Shown here piece by piece: positions 45,100 to 57,419 of a stretch of 64,000 nucleotides of DNA. Both the position numbers and the translations under genes were made by a program. The notes beneath the pieces were generated by a model. It searched no databases, was not told the DNA's origin, and worked only from the letters and a program-made list of their open reading frames with translations. Each line of letters opens with the position of its first letter. Position 1 is the first letter of the stretch. Source of the DNA: Hofstenia miamia (taxonomy: Eukaryota; Xenacoelomorpha; Acoela); assembly GCA_004352715.1 (NCBI GenBank), contig SCFE01000052.1:1057113-1121112 (forward strand). Reading direction: 5' to 3'.

Positions 45100-46617
45100 T
45101 CCAATTATAGACCAATCTCGGTAACTTCCCCACTTAGTAAAATATTTGAGAGACTTTTATCGGATCAAATTTACGATCACATGCAAAAATATAATCTAAT
45201 GTCTGATGCACAATTTGGATTTTGAAAACATTTTTCTTCTACTGATGCTCTTATCCAAGCAACTGAACACTGGAGGAATTTCCTAGATAAAAAAAACTAT
45301 GTCGCAATTGCTTGCTTAGATATTTCTAAAGCTTTTGACTCAATCAATCATAAAATATTATACGAAAAACCAAAGCATATAGGTATGGATAATGATAGTG
45401 TTCGCTTTATAACAAATTATCTTACAAATAGAATTCAACGGGTAAAAGCCAATAAAGTTTATTCGAATTGGCTTCCTATCAAAAATGGTATACCGCAGGG
45501 AACTATTCTAGGCCCACTACTATTTAATATGTATATAAATGATATGAAGTATCATACCAAGACCAATCTCATACAATATGCAGATGATACCTGTGTATTT
45601 TATGCAGACAAATCTGATGATAAGGCAATAAATGAAATTGAGTTAACCTGTCGATCATTATGCAATTACTTTTCAATGCATAAATTACGAATTAATGCCG
45701 AAAAAACTGAATTTTGTTTACTTAAGCCTCATAATTTTGAAAAAAATCGTCCTAAAAAAATTTTAANNNNNNNNNNNNNNNNNNNNNNNNNNNNNNNNNN
45801 NNNNNNNNNNNNNNNNNNNNNNNNNNNNNNNNNNNNNNNNNNNNNNNNNNNNNNNNNNNNNNNNNNNNNNNNNNNNNNNNNNNNNNNNNNNNNNNNNNNN
45901 NNNNNNNNNNNNNNNNNNNNNNNNNNNNNNNNNNNNNNNNNNNNNNNNNNNNNNNNNNNNNNNNNNNNNNNNNNNNNNNNNNNNNNNNNNNNNNNNNNNN
46001 NNNNNNNNNNNNNNNNNNNNNNNNNNNNNNNNNNNNNNNNNNNNNNNNNNNNNNNNNNNNNNNNNNNNNNNNNNNNNNNNNNNNNNNNNNNNNNNNNNNN
46101 NNNNNNNNNNNNNNNNNNNNNNNNNNNNNNNNNNNNNNNNNNNNNNNNNNNNNNNNNNNNNNNNNNNNNNNNNNNNNNNNNNNNNNNNNNNNNNNNNNNN
46201 NNNNNNNNNNNNNNNNNNNNNNNNNNNNNNNNNNNNNNNNNNNNNNNNNNNNNNNNNNNNNNNNNNNNNNNNNNNNNNNNNNNNNNNNNNNNNNNNNNNN
46301 NNNNNNNNNNNNNNNNNNNNNNNNNNNNNNNNNNNNNNNNNNNNNNNNNNNNNNNNNNNNNNNNNNNNNNNNNNNNNNNNNNNNNNNNNNNNNNNNNNNN
46401 NNNNNNNNNNNNNNNNNNNNNNNNNCGAAATTCTTTTATAAATAATGCAATAAGGCAATGGAATGAATTTCCCCAAGAGATCAAATGTATTAAAAATGTA
46501 AAACACTTTCGCAAACGTGTTAAGGAATTAATTCTAAAGCAAAAGTTCATCTGTGGAAAAGCTTGGGTAGGCTACAAATTTTATAATACTGATTATACTA
46601 CTACTTCAAGACTATAA
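45100..46617 (+). pseudogene. LINE ORF2: reverse transcriptase
   Basis: RT motifs in order: SNYRPISVTSPLSKIFERLL, AQFGF then an in-frame TGA (where Arg is usual) at about 45224, ACLDISKAFDSINH, the GIPQGTILGPLLF block, and QYADDTC, the catalytic YADD box. After the gap: INNAIRQWNEFP, KHFRKRVKELIL and a stop at 46617. The endonuclease part is missing upstream. The single in-frame stop makes this copy inactive; otherwise the catalytic residues are present. Confidence 0.88.
45767..46425. other. Assembly gap (659 N)
   Basis: 659 N inside the LINE ORF2, probably because of repeat collapse. Frames that cross it on the - strand are artefacts. Confidence 0.99.
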
Positions 46618-47145
46618 TATCCGTAGCCTAAAATGACGCTTTTCTTGTATATATTTCATGTCTTTTTATTATTTTTGTACATTATTGACGCTATTTAGAG
46701 AACTTATCAGTTTCTGAAATTGTAAATAAAAGTCTCTAAATATAGAATATCTTATCTTATCTTATCTTATCTAGTCGTAATGGGTCGTCAGATTGAGAAA
46801 TAAACCGGAAACCTAAATCATTTGTTTTAATTATTCAATAAGATAGTTTGTTAAGCTAAATCTTTCCCATATTTTAGTGATATATATTATAACGTTTTCT
46901 CGGGTTACTATATTTACGAATTTTACAATAATTTTTTGTATTCCTTTATTTCACCCATCTCAAAAATTAAAATCATCATCTAAATACTTGAAAGAGAAAA
47001 CCCCATTATTATTTTTGTATTCCTTTATTTCACACATCACATAATCAGGGAGTTGTCATTTTAACATCATCTAATTTTACTTGAAAGATTACTGGACAAC
47101 TTATTTAAAATATCACCCATTGACGGCACCGCACATAAACATATC

Positions 47146-49073
47146 TATGTTGACCTCTACATGAACTGTTTGTAGGTCAATACCATGGAGCTATGTATAG
47201 TAGCTCTATGCAAAACCATGAGCTGCGCTGTAGTATTTCATTATTTTTACTAAGCGGGAATCGCACTTTTGCCCCAGAACACCTATTTTTGGCCATTTCT
47301 CCCATTGGGTAGGTAATTTAAAGAGACGCGGGGTTTTTTAAAAAACATTTAGCATCATGTTTGTGCAAATTGCGGCACCAAGTATTCAAAACTTCAAAAG
47401 GTATGATTTAAGCCTTCAACAGCAGATAGTAGAATCTAATGAACCNTTTTTTGATTTAACAAATCAAAATTAATTTTGAAAACTTGACGCCACTGTTAAA
47501 CTTAATAAAAATGGTTCATTTGACAGAACGGAATGTAAAAAAGCAAGAGTTAACTTTGAAGGAATTCAGCTATATTCTGTAGTCTGAATGCAACCTTCAA
47601 GTAGCTCAGCCACCAATGAAGACGGGCATCTGCTTACTTTAATGTATTTATGTGAGAAGCGGGGGATTGAACCAGAGATTGACAGAGGTAGGCTCAAGCT
47701 GTGATTGGGTGAGGTATTGGAAAAGATGGACCGACATTTGTTATTTATAAACAATGTATTGGAAAATATTTGCATTTTTAAATTCATTAGTATCATATAG
47801 GTCATGCCTTCGCAATTGTCAATAGTGGAGTGTAAATTTTATTGAAAGTATTTAACATGCCCAAATTTGTCTGGAAAATCGAAAATAGTAGAATTGTTTA
47901 ATAAAAATACATTTAAAATGTGCCGATATGGGATTCGTTTAAATGTTCGTGTCTGATTCGACAATGGAGTTGAATTCACTGAATAATGAAATTTATAAAA
48001 GAAAGCGGAAGCAATTATGTTGACCTCTACATGAACTGTTTGTAGGTCAATACCATGGAGCTATGTATAGTAGCTCTATGCAAAACCATGAGCTGCGCTG
48101 TAGTATTTCATTATTTTTACTAAGCGGGAATCGCACTTTTGCCCCAGAACACCTATTTTTGGCCATTTCTCCCATTGGGTAGGTAATTTAAAGAGACGCG
48201 GGGTTTTTTAAAAAACATTTAGCATCATGTTTGTGCAAATTGCGGCACCAAGTATTCAAAACTTCAAAAGGTATGATTTAAGCCTTCAACAGCAGATAGT
48301 AGAATCTAATGAACCCTAGATTATCAGCAAGTGCTTTATATACAATATTCCGCTTCAAGGGCATACGCAGGATTTTTTGACATCTTAGCCATGATTAAGT
48401 GTGCCACAAAAGCGGAGCTAAGCCTGGCGAAAATTTTTTAAAATATTGAAAAAATATACCCAAAACTGCAATTGAGGACTTTAGTTTAGGACTATTTAAA
48501 TAATTTTCCGGATTTTTTGATTTAACAAATCAAAATTAATTTTGAAAACTTGACGCCACTGTTAAACTTAATAAAAATGGTTCATTTGACAGAACGGAAT
48601 GTAAAAAAGCAAGAGTTAACTTTGAAGGAATTCAGCTATATTCTGTAGTCTGAATGCAACCTTCAAGTAGCTCAGCCACCAATGAAGACGGGCATCTGCT
48701 TACTTTAATGTATTTATGTGAGAGGTGGGGGTAGCAACCAGAGATTGACAGAGGTAGGCTCAAGCTGTGATTGGGTGAGGTATTGGAAAAGATGGACCGA
48801 CATTTGTTATTTATAAACAATGTATTGGAAAATATTTGCATTTTTAAATTCATTAGTATCATATAGGTCATGCCTTCGCAATTGTCAATAGTGGAGTGTA
48901 AATTTTATTGAAAGTATTTAACATGCCCAAATTTGTCTGGAAAATCGAAAATAGTAGAATTGTTTAATAAAAATACATTTAAAATGTGCCGATATGGGAT
49001 TCGTTTAAATGTTCGTGTCTGATTCGACAATGGAGTTGAATTCACTGAATAATGAAATTTATAAAAGAAAGCG
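47146..49073. repeat. Tandemly duplicated repeat unit (A-n-B-A-x-B)
   Basis: Block A at 47146-47445 recurs at 48015-48315; block B at 47447-48014 recurs at 48512-49073. In the first copy A and B are joined by a single n (47446), in the second by 195 bp of real sequence. The copies differ only in a few bases (e.g. GAAGCGGGGGATTGAA versus GAGGTGGGGGTAGCAA near 47655/48721). Likely one locus represented twice, or a very young duplication. Confidence 0.85.
47513..47720 (+). pseudogene. Short coding remnant in the repeat unit
   Basis: MVHLTERN then ELTLKEFSYIL up to a stop near 47580; in the next frame SSSSATNEDGHLLTLMYLCE and KRGIEPEIDRGRLKL. The same remnant appears at about 48578 and, further decayed, at 34970. 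It looks like the N-terminus of a transposon-encoded protein; not identified. The antisense frames here (79 codons) are shadows. Confidence 0.4.
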
Positions 49074-49074
49074 G

Positions 49075-50795
49075 GTTTTAATTTGTTTGAGATACTTAGG
49101 AAATGAGTATTACAACTAGCACTTCAGAAGAATAGCATTTAAACTATAATTCTGGATTTATTTGAAAGTTCAAAATAACCTATGATATTGTTCAAAAAAT
49201 AATAAAATATGAAATATACACAGTGTGAACAAATGTTTGAAATTGATAGCGAAAAGGTGTACTAGGGTGAAAATGCGTGGATTTGCTATTGAAGTAAAAA
49301 TTGAAGAAAAAATTTCCTTATGAACACAAATGAATACTGTGAATTGTGGAATTAGCAAATGTATCCAAGAATTTGGTTCATATTCTAATATTAAGAAAAT
49401 AAAAATTTCAAAACTGACAAATGATTGATCAATACTGACTTTGAATGAACACAGTAAGCGTTTATTTGGCATTTACAGGCATAATTAAATGTCTGAGGGT
49501 CTCTAATTCAGTTTTATTAATCTTCTATTTGGTCTAATGAGCAATTACTTGACTTTCAAAGTAGGGCATGACTTGCTTGTAACTAACTTCATTTTTCGAT
49601 TTCTAGATGTTTGGTTTGTCCCATTTCTTACGAGCACCACGTCATTTGTGGTGAGAAATATCCTAACAATACCTTCACCTAAGCATGTGGCAAAAGGAAT
49701 GCCATATGCATCCATGTCGCACAAATATTAAAATGTTTGACAGTGAAAGTTTAAATTGGCGTTACTTTTAGACATTGTAAAGCTATTAGTAAGCAGTTAA
49801 TTATTTTTTTGCATTGTAGACTGCATGCTATTGAGGCCAGCTAGAGCTGGCAAAACTCAGTTGTCTATGAAAAATGTTGCATCGAAAGTCTTTAAAAAAC
49901 GCGATGGTAATAAATCTAGGAAAACTCAGAGGAATTTAGAAAGCACATGCAAGACTCATTCACATATAAAAAGACGTGTGACTATGACAAACCCTTTGAT
50001 CATAGACACACAAGCATATACAGGATCAACTAAGGCCAATGTCATATCTTTCATACACGGTGTTATTATATGTTGGTAATAATGTTTCGAAAAAAATTTT
50101 TATTCAAATTTAAAAAATTGGCTTTCCTAAACAAAGTAAATCAATAGAAATGTCTAAAGTCTTTGAATTAGCCATGTAGGTTCCGGAATCCAATTCTTCA
50201 TTTTTGAACGTAAAAAAATAGAGTATTATAAACATTTTTCCACTTTGAAGCTTGCCTTAAAATCAAGAAAAAATGAACATAATGTGTAACTATAATTAAT
50301 ATTCTGGCTGCAGTAAGCAGTGTGGATAAAAATTTTGCTTTGAAAAATAGTACGTTATCACTGATGAAACCTATCACATATTTTAGTATAAATTGTAAAT
50401 GCGAAATCACTATTTCACTTTTCTGAATTGCGTAAACAAATAATTACAGTTTTAGTTTTTAGCCCTTAGTAGTAACACGAATTATGTTATAAAAAATTTA
50501 ACTTCAGAACCTTGAAGATTTCGATAAAATATAATCATGGTATTTGGTCAAATATTCAATAACAAAAATTTTATAATGGGGGACATTCTTGAAATATTGA
50601 CATGTTTTAAAATATATAATTTCTATAAAATGGGTAGTGAAATTAGCAAAAAAATGGTTTTCAATTTTTAAAATTACTTTGATTTTATATATTTATATAT
50701 AATAATAATAATATATATTATATTTTAGTATAGTACACAGATTATTTTTTACATGATCACCAATAATATTATAACCATTATTTACTTTTTAATGT
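49075..50795. other. AT-rich spacer
   Basis: Contains a Lys/Arg-rich open frame at 49825-50079 (starting MLLRPARAGKTQLSMK) preceded by an acceptor-like GTAG, but no domain or partner exon is recognisable. Nothing else seen. Confidence 0.3.
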
Positions 50796-51200
50796 AATAT
50801 GAGATATAAGTGCTGTTTTGTTCCAACATATCACATAACAAGTAAAAATAACCATAATATTTTGTTCTTGAGTGTTCCAATGAACAGAAATTTGCTAATT
50901 TCTTGGTTTAATGCTCTGAATGATACTGTAAGTCCACAAAAAATGTCATATGTTTGTGAAAAACATTTCTGTGTAAAAATGATATGGTAAATTATTATCA
51001 AGTTTTATACAAAAAATCTCAAAAAATATCTAAAGCCTGGCTGCTGCAATTGTTTGCCTGTCATCAAGAACTGTGCACATCAATGCAATTGTGTGTGCAC
51101 ATGACTATTCACAAATTGAAGAATTATCACCCTATTCAAGAGAAGGTAAACTTTCCCTTTCATGTGATAAAGAATGTCAAACATTTGTATTAGAATGTTG
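50796..51200 (+). pseudogene. THAP-type zinc finger relic
   Basis: The frame from 50799 reads YKCCFVP, an aromatic/hydrophobic core ILFLSVPMN, SWFNAL and YVCEKHF. THAP domains have C-x2-4-C, a central Trp, a C-x2-H pair and AVPxx; here one zinc-binding Cys after CCFVP is replaced (THAP usually has C near residue 8). The next frame (50984) continues NYYQVLYK and what looks like a decayed P-S-x-F region. THAP domains bind DNA and are common in P-element-type transposases and their host derivatives. Frameshifted, so probably dead. Confidence 0.45.
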
Positions 51201-51309
51201 CAACCAATCTGCCCTTACTCTATTACATTTTCTATGCAGTTGTGCATTTCAAACTAAGTTATATATATTTACATATTTATTAATAATTTTTTATTCAGAT
51301 AGGATGTGA

Positions 51310-52600
51310 TTCTGTAAGATGGTATGCAAAATTAAGATAATTTTTGTTTTGTTCAAAGTTTTGAGTTAAGTCTAAACCAATTTAAGATCACATTCTTCCC
51401 ATGCCTGTAATTCATTTCAATATTTTAAAATCCACAGACAATTTGCATCAAAAAAATTCAAAACAATTATTTTTATGAAAGTCCTTATATTAGAATGTCT
51501 TCCTCTCTTGCATCTGAATAATCACTAACTACTGCATCTTCATTTCTCAGAAAATGATATTTCTAAACAATACCTTTTGCAAAATCCCAGCATTATTTAT
51601 GATTATCAAAAGAAAATATTGCTATGTAGTCATTAAGCACATCAATGTTTAAGATGCAACATTTTCAAAATGAATGGAATATTAGTAGTACTATTGAAAT
51701 GTAGATGTTGGCTGCCCAATACTAAAATTGCTGATATTTTTAATGTGTTGGAATCTACCATCAGTTGAGTTATATCTGCATATTTAATGGAGTTATCTGT
51801 TTTATTGAAAAAATTCATTTATTTCTCTAGTTGTGAGATTGTTCAGATTCTCTATTGTTTCTGAGCCATAGTGAAATGGTATCACACTTAGTTTGCTGAG
51901 AAATATTGGTTTAAGTCCAGTTGGCTCAATTATTAGCTTTTATAACACATCTTGCAAATAACTATATTAATATAAATATTTCAGGAGTGGCTGCCAAAAT
52001 TGGGTATATTTTATGCAAATATAAACACATTTGTTAATCTAAAATAATGATGATTAAGCTGCATATAATTTATGTATAACTATACTTTTATCTGCATATA
52101 ATAATTTAGTTTTAGTATTAGCCATCAATAAATGCAGAATTTTGTAAAGATATAGCAAAGTTTGAGAAACTCATTGAATGTGAGGCATTAGTGGAATTAA
52201 AGCAATTTACTTTGATAAAAAAAGCCTTTGCAAAAGCCAGGAATGATTTTCTCCACTAGCATTTGACATCTGTTGTAGAGGGTTCAGCACTTCAGCAATA
52301 CAACCACATAATAAACGCAACTACATGTTTACATCCCCCTGCTTGGGCAAAACACCCTTTAAATGTGGCAGACAATATCTCCAAATATCTTTCATCCACT
52401 TCAATAATTCATTTATATTGGGAGGAGCTGACCTTGTGTTCAGGTGTAATTATACATTAAGCTAGACAGCAATCCCAAATTCACTACAACTCTACAAAAC
52501 TGATTGCCTCCTCTATAATTTGGATACATTAAAGTGCATAATTTCGTGTTTGCAACCCATGGTCAGCTATAAATTGTGGATTTGTCAAAAATGATGTGAG
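51310..52600. other. AT-rich spacer with weak coding remnant
   Basis: From about 52128 to 52260 one frame reads INAEFCKDIAKFEKLIEC and LVELKQF, LIKKAFAKARNDFLH, a helical, charged remnant of unknown origin. It may belong with the THAP relic upstream. Nothing else seen. Confidence 0.3.
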
Positions 52601-55195
52601 CTTTAAGTTATTCAATATTGGCAAATTTATTGATGTTCCTTGCCAATGCCCACAGTATTGTATCTTTGAACTGTCATCTCAGTTTTTACAACTTCCTGAA
52701 GTCTCCTGTTGACTTCATTTTCATGACTGAAATCTGGCTTGAGCCTGCTGTTGCTGAGAGTGTTGTTTTTCCCAACTCGAATATTAAAGTTCTTTCATAT
52801 ATGGATTGCTCCAGTGGTCACCATGGAGGTGTTCTCATTGCTTCATGCCTTCCTAACCTTGACATCCATCCCATCTCATTCAATTCATTATCCTTTGATT
52901 TCTCTGTGACTGTGCTGTTGTTCTCAGTGACCATATTGTTTCCCTGCTTTGCATTTACAACCCTCCTTTGATTAGTGCCTATCACATTCCCATTACTGAT
53001 TTATCATCTAGGTTAGAGTCTTTTCATGAACAGTCTATCTCTCTCTCATCACCTTGGCTTTTCCATTCAGCCTCATTTTCTTGTTTGTAGTGACTTCAAT
53101 CTTCCTCATGTCTGCTGGAATGCACTCAACTCTACTGACACTTATTAGTCTGCTGTTTTAGAGGTTTTTGCCTGCTTTTCTCTTGAACAAGTTGTATTCT
53201 CTCCTACTCTCTTCTTGATTTGGTTCTGTGCTCTCACCCCCATTACACATTTGACATATCTGCAATCCCTGTTCCTGCTAAACTGTCAGATCACTCATTC
53301 ATCTGCTTCAATCTCTTTGTCCACTCTACTTCTCCATCTGCTCATCTGGCTGCTCCACAATATCTTTGAGTTTAACACTGACTTTCTATTACTTAATGCT
53401 GCTCTCTCCTCTTTACTCCCTGCTTTTAGTGCTTCTTTCACAGTTTATGATTGGTTCACCTTCTTACACCAAGTTATTTCTTCTTATGTTCCTTTTTGGC
53501 AGAAAAAGCATGCTTCTCTTCCTTTCTATTTCTTGTCCTTTACTGTGCACTCCTTGAATAAATTGGAGTCTTACAAATGCCATTCTGGTACTACTGCTTC
53601 CCTGAAGGTTGCTTCTCTCACAGAAGATGTTATCAGTTTTATGGAACTTGGCAAAGTCTCTCTTCTGTCTAGCTTCTTGTTCAGTGCTCTTCAAGACTCT
53701 TATTCCTTCTTGTGTTCTCTTCATTCCAAGCCAGAGCTCACTAATTTGAGATGGAATCTTCTTTCTGCTCACTCTCACCTGGAGAAAGCTGATCTGTTTA
53801 ACACTATTTTGACTGTAACTTCTCTGAGCCTGTCCCCATGTGCCCAGGTCTGCCTGCTGCCTCCCTGCTAATCCAAATTTGTCATATTGACTTCATTGCC
53901 CATGATATTTCTCTAATGCTTAAATCTTACAAGTTGTCTGGTCCTTGCTATCCTGACATTGTCCCTTCCTTTGCAATTCCTGAAACCTCCCCACTCTTTC
54001 TATCAATTTAAAACATTTTATTCCTTCATTTGCTCTTCTAAGCACTATCCTGCCTGTTGAAAGACATCTTGGATTTCTCTGCTGTGAAAATCTAATCAGC
54101 TTTCCTCTTTGCAGGCCACATCCTATAACCCAATAGCTATTCTATCTCAACTGTCTATCATCTTTGAATGCCTTGTTTTTCATATTGTTTTCCCAAAATT
54201 CATAACCTCATCTCTTCTTTTCAGAATGGCAACTTTCCTTGTCAGTCTACTATTACTAACTTACTCACACTGATTGAAAACTGCTACTTTCACTGTGATT
54301 GTAATGATACTGATAATCTTACTTAACATCTCAAAAGCATTTGATTGCCTCCCTCATTCCATTCTGCTTGACAAGTTATGTTTATTTGGTTTTGATGTGG
54401 ATTTCATCAAACTGTTCCAGTCTTACCTGACCAATCACCACCAATGTGTCAAAATCAATTCATCTATCTCTTCTCCCATACCCATTACTAGTGGTGCCCC
54501 TCAAGGCTCAGCATTTGCTGTTTTTTTCTTCCTTGTTGCAATTAATGACCTCCTTCATCCTGTTCTCAACTCGTCTTGCCTGTTATATGTTGAAGACACT
54601 GTGGTTTTGGCTGGTCTTTTGCTTCTAACATTTCTTCTGATGTTGAGCATTTGTCTACTTCATCTTCTTTCAACCATCTTGATTTTAGCACTACCAAGGC
54701 ATGTGGTATTTTCTTTTCTGTGGCTCTCCCTTTTGATTTGCCTATACCTGTGAACTTTGCTCCTCATCACACCCATCCTGGGTTCAAATTGCTGCAAACT
54801 TAAATTGGACTGAACATGTGTCTTTGTATCTCTGCAAAGCTAATTCCTTGCTATTTGCCCTTTTCTGTAATGTTCCTTTTAATACCTTGTTCACTGTGGA
54901 CTATATTTGCTCAAGTCCAATCCTCATGCCATTCTTCTCTAAGCAACCCCTTGTTGGTGGCCTTTCCATTCCTTGTTCCACTTTATGGAACATTTCCAGA
55001 AGCATGCCTTCAAATGGATCTCTCCCTTGCCATGCAAAGATGCCCTTCTCAAATTCTCCACTCTCCCACTATCACTCTACTTCCATGCCTGTGATCTCCT
55101 CCTGTTCAATCAACTGCTCACTTGCAAATCTGATCTAGATCCTTTTGATTTCATTAAGCTTAATTTAGAGCACTTATTTATAAATTAAATAAATC
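52600..55195 (+). mobile_element. Second LINE, pyrimidine-rich, heavily decayed
   Basis: The order of remnants is that of a LINE ORF2: endonuclease N-terminus (52618-52971: LANAHSIVSLN, FIFMTEIWLEPAV, GGVLIAS), pre-RT segment (about 53860-53990: KSYKLSGPCYPDIVPSFAIP), RT (54310-54610: ISKAFDCLPHSILLDKL, SGAPQGSAF, LLYVEDT where YADD has become YVED) and a C-terminal segment (about 55060-55185). Sense strand is strikingly T/C-rich and A-poor, unlike the flanks. Because A is rare, stops are rare and the long frames at 53215-53871 and 54274-54753 overstate coding integrity. Confidence 0.7.
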
Positions 55196-55203
55196 TCTTA
55201 AAT

Positions 55204-55440
55204 CTATACTACCCTGAGCAGGCAAAACCCCATATCATTTTTGTTTGCAGTTAATGGAAATAGCCAGTTTCATTTCTGAAATAAGGATAATGGGTTTTGC
55301 ACACTCTAAAAAAACAATTTCAAGTTCAAGCTAAATCAGCTAAAAATAAGACAAGACATAATCTCAGATGTCAATTAAAAAAAATCTAAGCTTCAATAGT
55401 TTTCCATATTTTATGTTTTGCCTTCTCAGGGCAGTATAAA
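55204..55440. repeat. Imperfect inverted repeat with 24-bp arms
   Basis: ATACTACCCTGAGCAGGCAA near 55207 and, in inverse, GTTTTGCCTTCTCAGGGCAG near 55419 match over about 24 bp with three mismatches. It may mark the ends of a 237-bp MITE immediately downstream of the LINE. Frames on the - strand here have no domain. Confidence 0.45.
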
Positions 55441-55860
55441 TAAATATTAATGCTTAATGTAAGTATTTTCCAAGAAATTTCTGCAAATTCTGTATTTAAG
55501 AGGTCAGAAATGACGTCAAACCAATCAAATCTTGTAATGGGATTAAAACAAAAAAAGCTAATATGGAAAAATCTAGGAAATTTTAAGAACTGGCAACCAA
55601 TTTTTTGAAAATTTCCAATACGACTTATACAAAAATTAGACATTTTAAATCACTTCAAAATTTTTTGAAAATCCACCATTTGTCAAAATTTTGTTGAAAA
55701 TGCTAGAATATTTTTGACCAGAACAAACTATAATAAATTCTAACTCAATTTTCAATGATAACTTACAAGAACAATGATGATTGAAACAGGAAAAGTGTAT
55801 TACTAAATTTACAAAATGGGTTAGTTCTTGAAAGGAAAACCAAAGTTCTGAAAATGAATA

Positions 55861-55920
55861 CAAAATATCTCATAACAAATACCAAATATCTCAAAACAAA
55901 TACCAAATATCTCAAAACTG
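55861..55920. repeat. 21-bp tandem repeat, about 2.7 copies
   Basis: AAATATCTCAAAACAAATACC repeats head to tail with one mismatch in the first unit. Confidence 0.8.
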
Positions 55921-56044
55921 GTAAAATATCATTTTTATGTGTTCTATCTCACTTCCCCCAACTTCATTTCCCACAAGTCTGACATCACCAAAGATTTAAA
56001 ACCTTTAGATATGTAATTAGTAGTATAACTTCGAGTGACGCCCA

Positions 56045-56122
56045 TTCCACTTTTTTCTGATTGGTCGAGAGGTGGAGTGTATGCTGTTCCACTTTTTTCT
56101 GATTGGTCGAGAGGGTTGGCCT
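56045..56122. repeat. 42-bp minisatellite cut by a gap
   Basis: TTCCACTTTTTTCTGATTGG followed by TCGAGAGG starts at 56045 and again at 56087 (period 42); the second unit runs into a 1000-N gap, suggesting a longer array that could not be assembled. The open frames here are caused by the repeat and the N-run. Confidence 0.75.
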
Positions 56123-57122
56123 NNNNNNNNNNNNNNNNNNNNNNNNNNNNNNNNNNNNNNNNNNNNNNNNNNNNNNNNNNNNNNNNNNNNNNNNNNNNNN
56201 NNNNNNNNNNNNNNNNNNNNNNNNNNNNNNNNNNNNNNNNNNNNNNNNNNNNNNNNNNNNNNNNNNNNNNNNNNNNNNNNNNNNNNNNNNNNNNNNNNNN
56301 NNNNNNNNNNNNNNNNNNNNNNNNNNNNNNNNNNNNNNNNNNNNNNNNNNNNNNNNNNNNNNNNNNNNNNNNNNNNNNNNNNNNNNNNNNNNNNNNNNNN
56401 NNNNNNNNNNNNNNNNNNNNNNNNNNNNNNNNNNNNNNNNNNNNNNNNNNNNNNNNNNNNNNNNNNNNNNNNNNNNNNNNNNNNNNNNNNNNNNNNNNNN
56501 NNNNNNNNNNNNNNNNNNNNNNNNNNNNNNNNNNNNNNNNNNNNNNNNNNNNNNNNNNNNNNNNNNNNNNNNNNNNNNNNNNNNNNNNNNNNNNNNNNNN
56601 NNNNNNNNNNNNNNNNNNNNNNNNNNNNNNNNNNNNNNNNNNNNNNNNNNNNNNNNNNNNNNNNNNNNNNNNNNNNNNNNNNNNNNNNNNNNNNNNNNNN
56701 NNNNNNNNNNNNNNNNNNNNNNNNNNNNNNNNNNNNNNNNNNNNNNNNNNNNNNNNNNNNNNNNNNNNNNNNNNNNNNNNNNNNNNNNNNNNNNNNNNNN
56801 NNNNNNNNNNNNNNNNNNNNNNNNNNNNNNNNNNNNNNNNNNNNNNNNNNNNNNNNNNNNNNNNNNNNNNNNNNNNNNNNNNNNNNNNNNNNNNNNNNNN
56901 NNNNNNNNNNNNNNNNNNNNNNNNNNNNNNNNNNNNNNNNNNNNNNNNNNNNNNNNNNNNNNNNNNNNNNNNNNNNNNNNNNNNNNNNNNNNNNNNNNNN
57001 NNNNNNNNNNNNNNNNNNNNNNNNNNNNNNNNNNNNNNNNNNNNNNNNNNNNNNNNNNNNNNNNNNNNNNNNNNNNNNNNNNNNNNNNNNNNNNNNNNNN
57101 NNNNNNNNNNNNNNNNNNNNNN
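56123..57122. other. Assembly gap (exactly 1000 N)
   Basis: A placeholder-length gap between a minisatellite and a (TA)n tract. Its true length, and the relation of the flanks, is unknown. Confidence 0.99.
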
Positions 57123-57162
57123 TATATATATATATATATATGTTTCGTTTTCCATTGTGCAT

Positions 57163-57275
57163 AAATTGTATTTTCTTTAGATCACTTGTAAAGTGTAATT
57201 TTTGTCAATAGTCGTTTGCACAGCCATCATGTTCTCATTGTAGACAAATTGTATTTTCTCTAGATCGCTTGTAAC
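57163..57275. repeat. Direct repeat of 29 bp, 83 bp apart
   Basis: AAATTGTATTTTCTTTAGAT followed by CACTTGTAA at 57163 recurs at 57246 with two mismatches. The 71-codon - strand frame over it is not recognised. Confidence 0.6.
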
Positions 57276-57419
57276 AGCACTTCCTTCAAAAGAATTTGTA
57301 GGGATGTAACAAGATTCTTGAACAGTATTCGTGAACAGTATATGACATTTCATGACTCTAATAGAAACCAGTACAAATATCAGTGTAATCAAAATTACTG
57401 AATACTGAATGCTGACTGA

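Larger units (their letters stand above)
45100..46772 (+). mobile_element. Non-LTR retrotransposon (LINE), 5'-truncated
   Basis: Contains the reverse transcriptase and C-terminal part of ORF2, a 659-N gap (45767-46425), a 3' UTR and a terminal (CTTAT)n tract at 46751-46772. Short-repeat 3' tails fit CR1/L2/RTE-like LINEs; the clade is not settled. A related 3' end is at 33.7-34.0 kb. Confidence 0.85.

Noticed and set aside
49825-50079. Basic 84-codon frame
   Set aside because: Lys/Arg-rich but with no motif or neighbouring exon; kept only as a remark in the spacer entry.
53215-53871. 218-codon open frame as an independent gene
   Set aside because: It lies inside a decayed LINE whose A-poor strand has few stops in any frame; only its last part resembles the pre-RT segment, in another frame.
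55944-57211. Long open frames of 350-400 codons on both strands
   Set aside because: They consist almost entirely of N translated as X, plus minisatellite and (TA)n codons. The same applies to frames across 448-900, 38104-38392, 45767-46425 and 59873-60872.
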